Source: Pararhodobacter aggregans | GTDB lineage: Bacteria > Pseudomonadota > Alphaproteobacteria > Rhodobacterales > Rhodobacteraceae | Reading direction: 5' to 3' | Assembly: GCF_003075525.1 (NCBI RefSeq) | Contig: NZ_QDDR01000002.1 | Coordinates: 1 to 64,000, forward strand | DNA length: 64,000 nt | Shown: positions 43,967 through 52,119 of the stretch, piece by piece | Numbering within the stretch: position 1 is the first letter of the stretch | How the letters are laid out: every line of letters starts with the position of its first letter | Program-made: the position numbers and the translations under genes | Notes under the pieces: model-generated | Databases searched by the model: none | The model's input: only the letters and a program-made list of their open reading frames with translations | Told to the model about the DNA's origin: nothing

Positions 43967-44416
43967 ATGCGGCTTATCGCGGCGGCCATCATCGGGACGG
44001 GGCTTGGCGGCGCGGCCTTCGCCGAATGCGCGCTGCCGGAACCCAGCGCCCCGGCCAGCGGCTGGCAGGTGATCGAGGGCGAGGATTTCGCCTTCACCGC
44101 TGAAAACCCGGCCTTCCCCGGTCTCACGGTCGAACTGACGATGGACGCGCCGGTCATCCCCGAGGTGCTGGATTTCGTGCAACTCGACCGCTACGGCGGG
44201 CGGGTGGCGCTGCTGCAGTATTTCTCGGGCGATCCGGGGACCTCGGCGCTGGTGACGATGGTCAGGAATGCGGTCATCGACCTCGGCACCGGGCAGACGC
44301 TGGCCACGCCCCTCTATTCCGCCGATTGCGAGCAGATCGCCTGGACCTGGTTCCCCAACCATGTCGAGGTCGCCGACGCCGCGATGATCGAACGGATCAC
44401 GCTGCCCCTGGACTGA
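43967..44416 (+). CDS. Exported protein of unknown function
   Basis: A 149-residue protein with a signal peptide (MRLIAAAIIGTGLGGAAFAE). I do not recognise the family. The mature part has a Cys at the start (CALPEPS) and one near the end (SADCEQIAW), a possible disulfide, and mainly beta-type sequence (FAFTAENPAFPGLTVELTM, VTMVRNAVIDLG). The ATG at 43967 has AGGGGAA 6 bases upstream. It lies alone between the LysE-type gene and a convergent small membrane protein gene. Confidence 0.7.
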   Translation: MRLIAAAIIGTGLGGAAFAECALPEPSAPASGWQVIEGEDFAFTAENPAFPGLTVELTMDAPVIPEVLDFVQLDRYGGRVALLQYFSGDPGTSALVTMVRNAVIDLGTGQTLATPLYSADCEQIAWTWFPNHVEVADAAMIERITLPLD

Positions 44417-44420
44417 GGCC

Positions 44421-44564
44421 TCAGCCGAAGGCCCGGCCGATCAGGCCGATCAGCCGCAGGATCTGCCCCAGAAGCCGCGCGACCTCGGGGCTGGCATAGG
44501 CCAGCACCAGGACCGCGACGACCACGAGGATGACGACAAGCCAGACCTTCGCCCGCTGCGACAT
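44421..44564 (-). CDS. Small single-pass membrane protein
   Basis: A 47-residue product starting MSQRAKVWLVVILVVVAVLV, with one hydrophobic helix at about 7-25, then YASPEVARLLGQILRLIGLI, which looks amphipathic. The basic N-terminus predicts the C-terminus outside. No family is known to me. The strong terminator at 44604-44633 lies just upstream, so it has its own transcript or arises by read-through. The coding call rests on composition and position; ribosome binding is weak (GGGTG). Confidence 0.45.
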   Translation of the reverse strand: MSQRAKVWLVVILVVVAVLVLAYASPEVARLLGQILRLIGLIGRAFG

Positions 44565-44603
44565 GGGGACACCCGTTGCTCTGCGCCCAGCGATGTTGCC
44601 ACG

Positions 44604-44633
44604 AAAAAGGGCGGCCGTCACGGGCCGCCCTTT
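44604..44633 (-). terminator. Rho-independent terminator after the pterin methyltransferase gene
   Basis: An 11-bp perfect stem, AAAGGGCGGCC (44606-44616) with GGCCGCCCTTT (44623-44633), 6-base loop. Read on the minus strand it ends in a run of five T. It lies 20 bases after the stop of the methyltransferase gene. Confidence 0.9.
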
Positions 44634-44653
44634 GGTCGTCGGGGAGGCGCGGC

Positions 44654-45634
44654 TCAGCCCCGGGCGCGGCGTCCGCCCCGGCGGCCCGAGGATGCGGCCG
44701 AGGCCGCGGCCGAGGCTTCGGCGAAGGTGGCGCCCGCCTGCATCGCTTCCAGCACCTTGGCCAGACGGATCCATTCGCCGCCGTTCGAATCGTGGTCCAT
44801 CAGCAGGTTGGCGGCGCGGATCGCCTCCATCTCCTGATGGCGGACCGGGTTCATGATCGCCGAGGTCATGCCCGCGCCGATGGCCATGGGCAGGAAGGCG
44901 CCGTTGATGCCGTGACGGTTGGGCAGGCCGAACGAGATGTTCGAGGCGCCGCAGGTGGTGTTGACGCCCAGTTCCTCGCGCAGGCGCTTGACCAGCGCGA
45001 AGACCTGCCGCCCGGCCGAGGCCATGGCGCCCACCGGCATCACCAGCGGGTCGACCACGATGTCATGGGCGGGGATGCCGAAATCGGCGGCGCGCTCGAC
45101 GATCTTCTTGGCCACGGCGAAGCGGACGTCGGGGTCCTGCGAGATGCCGGTGTCGTCGTTCGAGATGGCGACCACCGGGACGTTGTATTTCTTGACCAGC
45201 GGCAGGACCAGTTCCAGACGCTCTTCCTCGCCGGTGACCGAGTTCAGCAGCGGCCGGCCCTGCGCGGCTTTCAGCCCTTCCTCCAGCGCGCCGGGGACCG
45301 AGCTGTCGATGCAGAGCGGCACATCGGTGATGGCCTGAATGCGCTCGATCAGCGCCTTCATCAGCGGCGGTTCGACGAAGTTGTTGTCGGCATACCGCGG
45401 GTCTTCGGCCATCTTGTTGGTGAAGACGGCGCCCGAGTTCACATCGAGCACGGTCGCGCCGCAGATCACCTGCTCCAGCGCGTCCCTCTCGACGGTCGAG
45501 AAATCGCCCATCTCCAGCTCGGCCGCCAGTTTCTTGCGGCCGGTCGGATTGATGCGCTCGCCGATCACGCAGAAGGGCTCGTCAAAGCCGATAATCACGG
45601 TCTTGGTGGCGGATTCGAGGACGGTACGGGTCAT
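44654..45634 (-). CDS. Pterin-binding (methyl-THF) cobalamin methyltransferase
   Basis: A 326-residue TIM-barrel protein matching the pterin-binding module of methionine synthase and MtvA/AcsE-type proteins. Visible: FCVIGERINPTGRKKLAAEL, ATVLDVNSGA, PLCIDSSVPGALEEGL, LLNSVTGEEERLE, VAISNDDTGI and TCGASNISFGLPNRHGIN. It should transfer methyl between methyl-THF and a corrinoid protein. Roseobacter-group bacteria are known to use a methionine synthase split into separate homocysteine, B12 and pterin proteins; this and the gene at 37007 could be two of them. The last 25 residues are an Ala/Arg/Gly-rich basic tail. AAGGAG lies before the ATG; the start overlaps the HAD gene stop (ATGA). Confidence 0.93.
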   Translation of the reverse strand: MTRTVLESATKTVIIGFDEPFCVIGERINPTGRKKLAAELEMGDFSTVERDALEQVICGATVLDVNSGAVFTNKMAEDPRYADNNFVEPPLMKALIERIQAITDVPLCIDSSVPGALEEGLKAAQGRPLLNSVTGEEERLELVLPLVKKYNVPVVAISNDDTGISQDPDVRFAVAKKIVERAADFGIPAHDIVVDPLVMPVGAMASAGRQVFALVKRLREELGVNTTCGASNISFGLPNRHGINGAFLPMAIGAGMTSAIMNPVRHQEMEAIRAANLLMDHDSNGGEWIRLAKVLEAMQAGATFAEASAAASAASSGRRGGRRARG

Positions 45635-46305
45635 GAGGAAACTCCTTCTAGGCGCGTGAGGGCATCCTCGAGCGCGGGATCGGTGAAATCGGCGAGGGTG
45701 AGGCGGGCGCCCGCGGCCCTGAGCCCGGCATCGTCCAGCGTCGAGCGCAGGCCGATGACAAAGGCCCCGGCGTCCGAGGCGGACCGGATGCCCGAGGGGC
45801 TGTCCTCGAAGGCGATGCAATCGGCGGGCGCGACGCCCAGACGGTCCATGGCGGACAGGTAGGGATCGGGGAAGGGTTTGCCCCGGGCGCAGGTCTCGCC
45901 GCTGATGACCACGGCGAAACGGTCCCGCAGGCCGATGGCGGCCAGCATCGCCTCGGCGTTGAGCGGGTTGGCATTGGTCACCACGGCCAGCCCCAGCCCG
46001 GCGTTTTCGGCGCGGTCCAGCAGTCGCCCCAGACCCCGGGTTGCGGGAAAGGGGCGGGGCAGGCGGCGGCGGAACTCGGCTTCCTTGATGTCGGACAGGC
46101 CATGGGGATCGGCCTCGTCCGGCAGGAATTCGCGGAAGACGTCCGAGTTCAGGCGCCCCAGAACGTGGCGGTCATAAAAGGCCTGGTCGATGGCAATTCC
46201 CCGCGCCGCCATCAGCTCGCGGTAGATGGCGAAATGGATCGGATCGGTATGCAGCATCGTGCCGTCCAGATCGAACAGCAGCGCGGCGCGCGGCGCGGGG
46301 CTCAT
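45631..46305 (-). CDS. HAD-family phosphatase (beta-phosphoglucomutase/Gph type)
   Basis: A 224-residue hydrolase. Motif I LLFDLDGTMLHTDP supplies the Asp nucleophile; motif II is AVVTNAN; motif III Lys in CARGKPFPDPY; motif IV AFEDSPSGIRSA. An inserted helical cap follows motif I (subfamily IA). The substrate is unknown; phosphoglycolate or sugar phosphates are typical. It is coupled to the pterin methyltransferase through a 4-base overlap, which suggests a repair or housekeeping task in the same pathway, but no evidence fixes this. Confidence 0.88.
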   Translation of the reverse strand: MSPAPRAALLFDLDGTMLHTDPIHFAIYRELMAARGIAIDQAFYDRHVLGRLNSDVFREFLPDEADPHGLSDIKEAEFRRRLPRPFPATRGLGRLLDRAENAGLGLAVVTNANPLNAEAMLAAIGLRDRFAVVISGETCARGKPFPDPYLSAMDRLGVAPADCIAFEDSPSGIRSASDAGAFVIGLRSTLDDAGLRAAGARLTLADFTDPALEDALTRLEGVSS

Positions 46306-46414
46306 GCGCGGCCCCCGGTTGCCGGGTGCGCGACACGGTTGCGCGCAATGCCGACCACCGGAACCCCGGTTGCCGATACGCCGGCCAACGGGGTCTGGCG
46401 GTCACCGCAGGTGG

Positions 46415-46822
46415 TCAGCCGATGCGCTGGCAGGCCGTCTCGACCGGGCCACCCCCGCCGGGCGGCTGGAACAAGGCGTACATGTTGTTCGGGTCGCCAA
46501 TCCACGCCGGGTGAATCGAAAAGGTCGCGACATTGCCCGGGATCACCTGCATGTGCACGAAGGTCTGGCCCGGCATCGAATTGTCCGGCCCGACCGCCCA
46601 GCGGCCCGGCCCCCGGATCTGATAGAAGGCCGAGGTTCCGTTCAGGATATAGGTTCCCTCGGCATAGAGGCTCTGATCGGGGGCCAGTTGCACCGTCATG
46701 TCGATGCTGGCGGGTTGCGAATTCATGACACAGCGCCAGACCCCCACGATGGGCAGACCCTGGGCGGATGCGCTCAGCGGAACGCTGGCCAGAACGGCCG
46801 CGGAAAGAAGGAAACGGACCAT
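46415..46822 (-). CDS. Exported protein of unknown function
   Basis: A 135-residue protein. Signal peptide MVRFLLSAAVLASVPLSASA ends near residue 20. The mature part is beta-rich: IVGVWRCVMNSQPASIDMTV, then EGTYILNGTSAFYQIRGPGR, HMQVIPGNVATFSIHP, and a final VETACQRIG, so two Cys (WRC and TAC) could pair. It resembles small lipocalin-like or NPCBM-free beta proteins but I assign no family. It lies between the HAD gene and the MetF-like gene on the same strand; the 109-base gap to the HAD gene contains GC-rich inverted repeats. Confidence 0.7.
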   Translation of the reverse strand: MVRFLLSAAVLASVPLSASAQGLPIVGVWRCVMNSQPASIDMTVQLAPDQSLYAEGTYILNGTSAFYQIRGPGRWAVGPDNSMPGQTFVHMQVIPGNVATFSIHPAWIGDPNNMYALFQPPGGGGPVETACQRIG

Positions 46823-46914
46823 CGCAGAAACCTTTTTTGAAAATGAGCAGGGGGAAAGGGTAACCGATCCCCGCGTCATTCACATCAAAGCTGTGTGATG
46901 CCGTTTCCATCGAT

Positions 46915-47820
46915 TCAGGCTGCCTGCGCCGGGCGCTGGCCGTTGCGCTGGGTCCAGTCGGCGTTGGTCTTGATCCCGCCCAGCGGGAAGAAATGCACCG
47001 CCTCGATGCCGAAATCGGGGTTCGCCGCCTTGTGCTCGGCCAGTTCGGTGACGAACTCGTCGGGCTCGTAGGGCAGGAGCAGCTTGGTCACGTCCATGGC
47101 CCGCTTCTGCAGGACCTTCAGCGAGGGGCCGACGCCGCAGGCGATGGCGAACTTGATCAGCGTCTGCAGCTTGGCGGGACCGGCGACGCCGATATGCACC
47201 GGCAGGTCGATGCCGTTGGCCTTGAGGTTGTTGACCCAGTCGATGACCGGCTTCGCCTCGAAGCAGAATTGCGTGGCCATGGCCATTTTCGCATCGGTGC
47301 GCTCGGAGAACGCCTGTTTCCAGCGCGCCGCTTCCATCACCATCCGGTCCGAGCCATCGGGGTCGATGTCCTTGTTGCCCTCGGGGTGACCGGCGACATG
47401 CAGCCGCTCGAACCCGTCGAAGGCACCCGATTCCAAGAGCTGCATGGACGAGTGGAACTCGCCCTTCTGCTGCTGCGGGTTGCCGGCCAGGATCAGGCCC
47501 TGTTTCACCCCGGCCTCGCCCTGATAGCGCGCGACCCACTCCGTCAGCATCGCCTTGTCGGCGATGATCCGCGCCGGGAAATGCGGCATCGGCTCATAGC
47601 CTTCGCCGCGCAGGCGGCGGGCGGTGGCGACCATCTCCTCGATCGGCGTGCCGTCGATATGGGCGATGTAGACCCGGGTGCCCTGGGGCAGAAGGGCGCG
47701 GAAATCCTCGATCTTCTCGGCGGTGCGGGGCATCACCTCGATCGAGAAGCCATCCAGGAAGGGGGCGACCGCGGCCGAGCCGGTGGCACCGGATTTGCGG
47801 GCGAAGGGGAAGAGGGCCAT
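46915..47820 (-). CDS. Methylenetetrahydrofolate reductase-like protein
   Basis: A 301-residue TIM-barrel protein of the MetF superfamily, probably reducing methylene-THF to methyl-THF with FAD. Marks include FSIEVMPRTAEKIEDF (the Glu at the MetF active site near the start), GEGYEPMPHFPAR (MetF has a similar PHL segment), LILAGNP, LHVAGHPEGNKDIDP and MATQFCFEAKPVIDW, followed by VHIGVAGPA. These match MetF in order but are divergent, as in the Rhodobacterales branch. The ATG at 47820 follows GGGAGA. It starts 10 bases after the virulence-factor-domain gene, so both form an operon. Its product would feed the pterin methyltransferase. Confidence 0.88.
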   Translation of the reverse strand: MALFPFARKSGATGSAAVAPFLDGFSIEVMPRTAEKIEDFRALLPQGTRVYIAHIDGTPIEEMVATARRLRGEGYEPMPHFPARIIADKAMLTEWVARYQGEAGVKQGLILAGNPQQQKGEFHSSMQLLESGAFDGFERLHVAGHPEGNKDIDPDGSDRMVMEAARWKQAFSERTDAKMAMATQFCFEAKPVIDWVNNLKANGIDLPVHIGVAGPAKLQTLIKFAIACGVGPSLKVLQKRAMDVTKLLLPYEPDEFVTELAEHKAANPDFGIEAVHFFPLGGIKTNADWTQRNGQRPAQAA

Positions 47821-47830
47821 GGAAATCTCC

Positions 47831-48151
47831 CTATGCGCGCCGGTCCCAACCATCGTTGGCGATCAGCGCCTTGATCCTGTCGGTGTCGTATTCCGCTTCC
47901 AGCCGAAGGGCCTCGGCGCGGGCGACCTGTTCCTGTTCGCCAGCGACATCATAGGGGTCGGCTTTGCGCCATTCCGCCAGATAGGAATCGCTGTCCCGGG
48001 CGCCGATCTTCATGGCGCAGCGGTCGATGGCCTGCTCAAAGCGTTCGGGCAGTTGCACCTTGGCGCCGCGCCGTCCCTTGCCGACGATGACCTGGGCGGG
48101 AATGTCGCGCCAGAAGACGATGGTGACGGGCTGAAGGGTTGCGTCAGACAT
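47831..48151 (-). CDS. Virulence factor domain protein linked to MetF
   Basis: A 106-residue soluble protein that matches the small family named virulence factor (Pfam Virulence_fact): VTIVFWRDIPAQVIVGKGRR near the start, then KVQLPERFEQAID and AEWRKADPYDVAG. The family name comes from early genetic work and says little about function. In Rhodobacterales the gene commonly precedes a MetF-like gene, as here with a 10-base gap, which points to one-carbon metabolism rather than virulence. A cofactor or folate-related role is inference only. Confidence 0.85.
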   Translation of the reverse strand: MSDATLQPVTIVFWRDIPAQVIVGKGRRGAKVQLPERFEQAIDRCAMKIGARDSDSYLAEWRKADPYDVAGEQEQVARAEALRLEAEYDTDRIKALIANDGWDRRA

Positions 48152-48298
48152 GGGGGCTCCTCGGGGGCTGGACCCCCCATTCCTCGCCGCTTACGGGGCC
48201 TGCCGCCGTGCCGTTTCCGACCGCGCCGCGCCAGGATGCGACGCGGCCTTGATAACAGCTGCGCCCGGGGCGCGGCCAGCCGCCCGGACATGAAAAAT

Positions 48299-48317
48299 CC
48301 TCACCAACATGGTGAGG
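48299..48317. repeat. Short inverted repeat in the 48152-48375 gap
   Basis: CCTCACC-AACAT-GGTGAGG, a 7-bp perfect inverted repeat upstream of the virulence-factor/MetF operon, about 150 bases from its start. It could be an operator or a small hairpin. Confidence 0.4.
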
Positions 48318-48325
48318 CGCAAAGG

Positions 48326-48352
48326 AAAACCCGCCCCGGTGAGGGGGCGGGT
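48326..48352 (-). terminator. Rho-independent terminator after the outer-membrane protein gene
   Basis: On the minus strand ACCCGCCCC-CTCACC-GGGGCGGGT is followed by TTT. It starts about 24 bases after the stop of the barrel gene at 48376. Confidence 0.85.
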
Positions 48353-48375
48353 CGTTAGGTCGGGCAAGCCGTCGA

Positions 48376-49023
48376 TCAGAAGCGGCGGATGACCGAGAAG
48401 CGCAGGATCGAGGTGTCGCCGTTGGTGGCGATGCCGTTGATCTGCTCGTCACCGTAGAAATAGTGCTCCAGATCGCCGCGCATGGTCCAGGCGCCGCTGC
48501 CGATGGCCTGTTCATAGCCGACGCCCAGCATCGCGCCCGAATAGACGGCCGAGCCGCCACCCAGCGTGCCCGCGGCGCCGCGCTCGTCACGGCCGTAGCC
48601 CACGGTCATGAACATCAGCGAGCGGTCCATGGCATAGCCGACGCGGCCGCGGATCGAGGCCTGGTTCTCGACATCGCTGCTGCAGGTGTTGCCCGGGGCG
48701 CCACAATCGTTGCTGCCCGACCGCTGCGAGAAGTCGGCGACGACTTCGCCACCGAACACGAGGTTGCCGCTCTGCCAGTTGTAGCCGGCGATGCCGCTCA
48801 GACCCCAGCCATCGGCATCCGGATAGGACGGAATGGCACCGTTGGTGTCGTATTGGGCGCGGCCATAGGTGATGCCGAGACCGGCATAGGCACCGCTCCA
48901 GTCATAACCCGAGGAGACGGGAACGGTGACCGGGGGGACATAGGGTTGCGGGGCGACGGGGCCCGAGGCAAGCGCGCTGGTCGCGACGAGGCCAAGGGCG
49001 GCGGCGGCGATAATGGTTTTCAT
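48376..49023 (-). CDS. Small outer-membrane beta-barrel protein (porin-like family)
   Basis: A 215-residue protein with signal peptide (MKTIIAAAALGLVATSALAS) and eight-strand OmpW/OmpA-barrel character: YDWSGAYAGLGITYG, GWGLSGIAGYNWQSGNLVFG, VENQASIRGRVGYAMDRSLM and a final RFSVIRRF, whose terminal Phe is the outer-membrane assembly signal. A Cys pair (NDCGAPGNTCSS) may form a loop disulfide. Start at 49023 after GGAGACC. Its paralogue at 49244 shares layout (GYAG..G, NW.SG.LV.G, VENA..RGR.G.AMDR). Such barrels are abundant surface proteins in Rhizobiales and Rhodobacterales, with unclear function. Confidence 0.85.
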   Translation of the reverse strand: MKTIIAAAALGLVATSALASGPVAPQPYVPPVTVPVSSGYDWSGAYAGLGITYGRAQYDTNGAIPSYPDADGWGLSGIAGYNWQSGNLVFGGEVVADFSQRSGSNDCGAPGNTCSSDVENQASIRGRVGYAMDRSLMFMTVGYGRDERGAAGTLGGGSAVYSGAMLGVGYEQAIGSGAWTMRGDLEHYFYGDEQINGIATNGDTSILRFSVIRRF

Positions 49024-49174
49024 TGTGGTCTCCACGAAGTCGTTTCCACTGTTTGTCCCGACTTGAGCCGGGATCCTGCTTGTTAACGTCCGAGGCTGCG
49101 AAAGGTTCCGCCTGGCTTCCGGACATTTCCCTGACGAACGCGTGTTTCCTTGGTCACGCTCGATCAAGATACGG

Positions 49175-49235
49175 GTGAGGACAGCAGAAGTTTCACCAGC
49201 CCTCGGTGTCGAGGGATCGTCGGGGCTGTCCTCAC
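49175..49235 (-). other. Structured element between the two barrel genes
   Basis: An 11-bp perfect outer stem, GTGAGGACAGC (49175-49185) with GCTGTCCTCAC (49225-49235), encloses a 6-bp hairpin CCCTCG-GTGT-CGAGGG (49200-49215). It begins 8 bases after the stop of the gene at 49244, so it may act as a 3' end structure or terminator, although no T-run follows. Confidence 0.5.
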
Positions 49236-49243
49236 AGGGTTAC

Positions 49244-49945
49244 TCAGAACCGGAAATTCGCCCCCAGGCGGATCCGGCCATAGGATACATCGGTGTAGCA
49301 ATCGGTCCCGCAACTGGCGGGAATCTCGAGCCGGCCGAGGTCGGTGAACAGGTATTCGGCGCTGAGCGAGAAGGAATCCGTCACCGCATGCTCGACGCCC
49401 AGGCCCGCGGTCCAGCCGTTCAGCCGGTCCGATCCCAGCGTGGCGCCGCCGGTGAAATTGGCCCGCGCCTCGCCGGTCGCAAGACCCGCGGTGGCGTAGA
49501 ACAGCGTCCGGTCCATGGCCCAGCCGATGCGGCCGCGAAGCGCCATCGCGTTCTCGACATAGGTCTCGCAGCTGCCGCCGGGGCAGCCGAAGGTCAGGCT
49601 TTGGGACGAGCTGGCGTTGATCTCGCCGCCGGTGTAGTCCAGCGCCCCGCCATAGACCAGCGTGCCGCTCTGCACGTCGTAGCCGCCGGTCAGGCCCCAG
49701 GTGGTGCCGTCCCAGTTGCCGGGGATCGATTCGGCGCCGATGCTGCGTTCGGCCCAGTTGTTTTCGCCCAGGGGCGTGCCCAGCCGGACCCCGGCATAAC
49801 CGCCGGTCCAGTTGTAGCTGCTGTAGGGCGCGATCACGCTGCCCGTCGTGATGCTTGCCTGAGGCGCGACAGGCCCCGTGGCAAGGGCCGCCGAACCGGT
49901 CAGGGCAAGCGCCGCGGCAAGCGCGGCAATGCCAGATCTGTTCAT
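49244..49945 (-). CDS. Small outer-membrane beta-barrel protein, paralogue 2
   Basis: A 233-residue protein with signal peptide ending AALATG, then YNWTGGYAGVRLGTPLG, WGLTGGYDVQSGTLVYGGAL, TYVENAMALRGRIGWAMDRT and a final GRIRLGANFRF with terminal Phe, all as in OMP_b-brl/Omp25-31-like barrels. Two Cys-containing loops (FGCPGGSCET and ASCGTDCYTD) suggest surface disulfides. It is a paralogue of the gene at 48376 on the same strand, separated by a 220-base gap with a folded element, so the pair probably arose by tandem duplication and now has separate control. Confidence 0.87.
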   Translation of the reverse strand: MNRSGIAALAAALALTGSAALATGPVAPQASITTGSVIAPYSSYNWTGGYAGVRLGTPLGENNWAERSIGAESIPGNWDGTTWGLTGGYDVQSGTLVYGGALDYTGGEINASSSQSLTFGCPGGSCETYVENAMALRGRIGWAMDRTLFYATAGLATGEARANFTGGATLGSDRLNGWTAGLGVEHAVTDSFSLSAEYLFTDLGRLEIPASCGTDCYTDVSYGRIRLGANFRF

Positions 49946-50182
49946 CGTCGTCTCCAGTCTCAGGGCGTCTCGCGCCCCTTCCTTGAGGGGCTCCCTGTTT
50001 GGTCTGCCGTTATTTTGGGCTTCCGGCGGGGAGGTTCAAATCACAAGCCCGCGTTTTTCGAGTGACCCGGCCGCGACCGGCGGATTTCCGCGGGGTCCGC
50101 GCGCCTGCTTCCGGCCGGAACGCGCTTGCGCGCGCAGCGGGCGGTCTTTAGGGTAGAGGGCAACACGAAATGGAGGGCGGCC

Positions 50183-51340
50183 ATGACGCCCGAGCGTCCC
50201 GCAGGCGCGGCGGCGCATCCGACTCCGAAATCGTCGAGGCCACCCAAACGGGGTCGGACTCCGGCCGGAAAAGAGCCGAAGCGCCAGTCAGGTCCCGAGG
50301 ACGGGGGGCTTTATGCTGCCCTCGACCTGGGGACAAATTCCTGTCGCATGCTGATTGCGCGTCCCAACGGCGCGCAATTCGAAGTCATTGACAGTTTTTC
50401 CCGCGCCGTCGAGCTGGGAACCGGGCTGGAAAGCACGGGCCGGCTGGGTCATGTGCCCATGGCCCGCACCGTGCAGGCACTCAGGATCTGCCGCCGCAAG
50501 CTGGACGACCACGCGGTGATCCGCATGCGGCTGGTGGCGACCGAGGCCTGCCGCCGCGCGCGCAATTCGGCCGAGTTCATCCGCAAGATCCAGCGCGAGA
50601 CCGGCCTCAGGCTGGAGATCATCCCGGCCGAGGAGGAGGCGCGGCTCGCCATGATCTCCTGCGCGCCGCTGGTCGCGCCCGAGACCGAGCAGCTGCTGGT
50701 CATCGACATCGGCGGGGGCTCCACCGAACTGGTCTGGATCGACCTCGCCGCCGTCACGCCCGAGGAACGGCGCCGCGCCATCCTTGCCGTCAAGCTGGGG
50801 CTGCGCAGCCAGGTGCAGGCGCCGCAGTTGCCGGGTCAGGCGCGGGTGGTCGACTGGATCAGCGTGCCGCTGGGTGTCGCCACGCTGCGCGAGCAATTCA
50901 ACGATGTCGAGGACGACGCCGCCCGGTTCGCGCTGATGTCCTGGCATTTCGAGGAACAGCTCCACGATTTCTCTCCCTACCAGAACCCCGCCCCGCGCGA
51001 CGGGTTCCAGATCATCGGCACCTCGGGCACCGTGACCACGGTCGCGGCGTCCTATCTCGGCCTCAAGCGCTATGACCGCAACAAGGTCGACGGGCTGACC
51101 ATGACCTCGGCGCAGATCGACAAGGTGATCCGCGATTATCTGGCGCTGGGCCCCGAGGGGCGGCGCACCGATCCCCGCATCGGGCGCGAGCGGCATGGCC
51201 TGATCATGTCGGGCGCGGCGATCCTGCAGGCGCTGATGCGGGTCTGGCCCACCGACGTGATGTCGGTCGCCGACCGCGGGTTGCGCGAGGGGCTGCTCTA
51301 TGCGCAGATGACCCACGACGGCGTCTTGGCCGGATTGTAA
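50183..51340 (+). CDS. Ppx/GppA-family phosphatase
   Basis: A 385-residue member of the exopolyphosphatase/pppGpp phosphohydrolase family. After a Pro/Lys-rich N-terminal tail of about 40 residues comes the actin-like ATPase fold: [58 protein letters not shown] and [12 protein letters not shown]. It lacks the long C-terminal HD-like domain of E. coli Ppx/GppA, as do most alphaproteobacterial short forms. Substrate: polyphosphate or pppGpp, not decidable here. GGAGG sits 6 bases before the ATG at 50183. The pairing with rlmE 26 bases downstream suggests one operon and is common in alphaproteobacteria. Confidence 0.92.
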   Translation: MTPERPAGAAAHPTPKSSRPPKRGRTPAGKEPKRQSGPEDGGLYAALDLGTNSCRMLIARPNGAQFEVIDSFSRAVELGTGLESTGRLGHVPMARTVQALRICRRKLDDHAVIRMRLVATEACRRARNSAEFIRKIQRETGLRLEIIPAEEEARLAMISCAPLVAPETEQLLVIDIGGGSTELVWIDLAAVTPEERRRAILAVKLGLRSQVQAPQLPGQARVVDWISVPLGVATLREQFNDVEDDAARFALMSWHFEEQLHDFSPYQNPAPRDGFQIIGTSGTVTTVAASYLGLKRYDRNKVDGLTMTSAQIDKVIRDYLALGPEGRRTDPRIGRERHGLIMSGAAILQALMRVWPTDVMSVADRGLREGLLYAQMTHDGVLAGL

Positions 51341-51366
51341 AACGGGCTTCTCTGAAAGGTTTCAAC

Positions 51367-52116
51367 ATGGCGAACGAGGGCGGCAAGAACACCTCGGGCC
51401 GCGGTCAGCGCGAGCTCAAGGTCAAGGTCAAGACGGCGAAGGGACGGAAACTCTCGTCCACGCGCTGGCTGGAACGGCAGCTCAACGACCCCTATGTCGC
51501 CCGCGCGCGGCGCGAGGGGTTCCGGGGCCGCGCGGCCTTCAAGATCGTGGAACTCGACGACAAGTTCCGCTTTCTGGTGCCGGGCGCCCGGGTGGTCGAT
51601 CTGGGCTGCGCGCCGGGCGGCTGGCTGCAGGTGGCGGTCGACCGCATCAACGCGCTGGGCGCCAAGTCGGGCAAGCGGCAGGGCACCGTTCTGGGCGTCG
51701 ACCTGCAGGAGGTCGAGCCGCTGGCCGGGGCCGAGGTCCATGTCCTCGATTTCATGGCCGATGGCGCCGACGATCAGGTCAAGGCCTGGCTGGGGGGGCA
51801 GGCGGATGTGGTGATGTCCGACATGGCCGCGGCATCCTCGGGCCACAAGCAGACCGATCACCTGCGGATCATGGCGCTGTGTGAACACGCGGCCTGGTTC
51901 GCCTTCGACGTGCTGGCGCCGGGCGGGACGTTTGTCGCCAAGGTGCTGGCCGGTGGGGCCGAGGGCGAGTTGCAGGGCCTGCTGAAGCAGCGTTTCACCA
52001 AGGTCCATAACGTGAAGCCACCCGCAAGCCGCTCGGATTCCTCGGAAAAATACGTGGTCGCCATGGGCTATCGCGGTGCGCCCGAGGAACGGGCTGCGGA
52101 TGAGGACGACGCGTAG
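51367..52116 (+). CDS. rlmE: 23S rRNA (uridine-2552-2'-O)-methyltransferase RlmE
   Basis: Methylates U2552 in the ribosomal A-loop using SAM. The 249 residues include a basic N-terminal tail ([20 protein letters not shown]), then [19 protein letters not shown] and the FtsJ fold. The catalytic tetrad is K59 (GRAAFK), D152 (VVMSDMA), K192 (TFVAKVL) and E227 (SSEKYVVA); SAM motif [14 protein letters not shown]. It starts 26 bases after the Ppx/GppA gene with AAGG upstream. Its stop is 3 bases from the stop of the convergent LysR gene. Confidence 0.95.
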   Translation: MANEGGKNTSGRGQRELKVKVKTAKGRKLSSTRWLERQLNDPYVARARREGFRGRAAFKIVELDDKFRFLVPGARVVDLGCAPGGWLQVAVDRINALGAKSGKRQGTVLGVDLQEVEPLAGAEVHVLDFMADGADDQVKAWLGGQADVVMSDMAAASSGHKQTDHLRIMALCEHAAWFAFDVLAPGGTFVAKVLAGGAEGELQGLLKQRFTKVHNVKPPASRSDSSEKYVVAMGYRGAPEERAADEDDA

Positions 52117-52119
52117 CCG

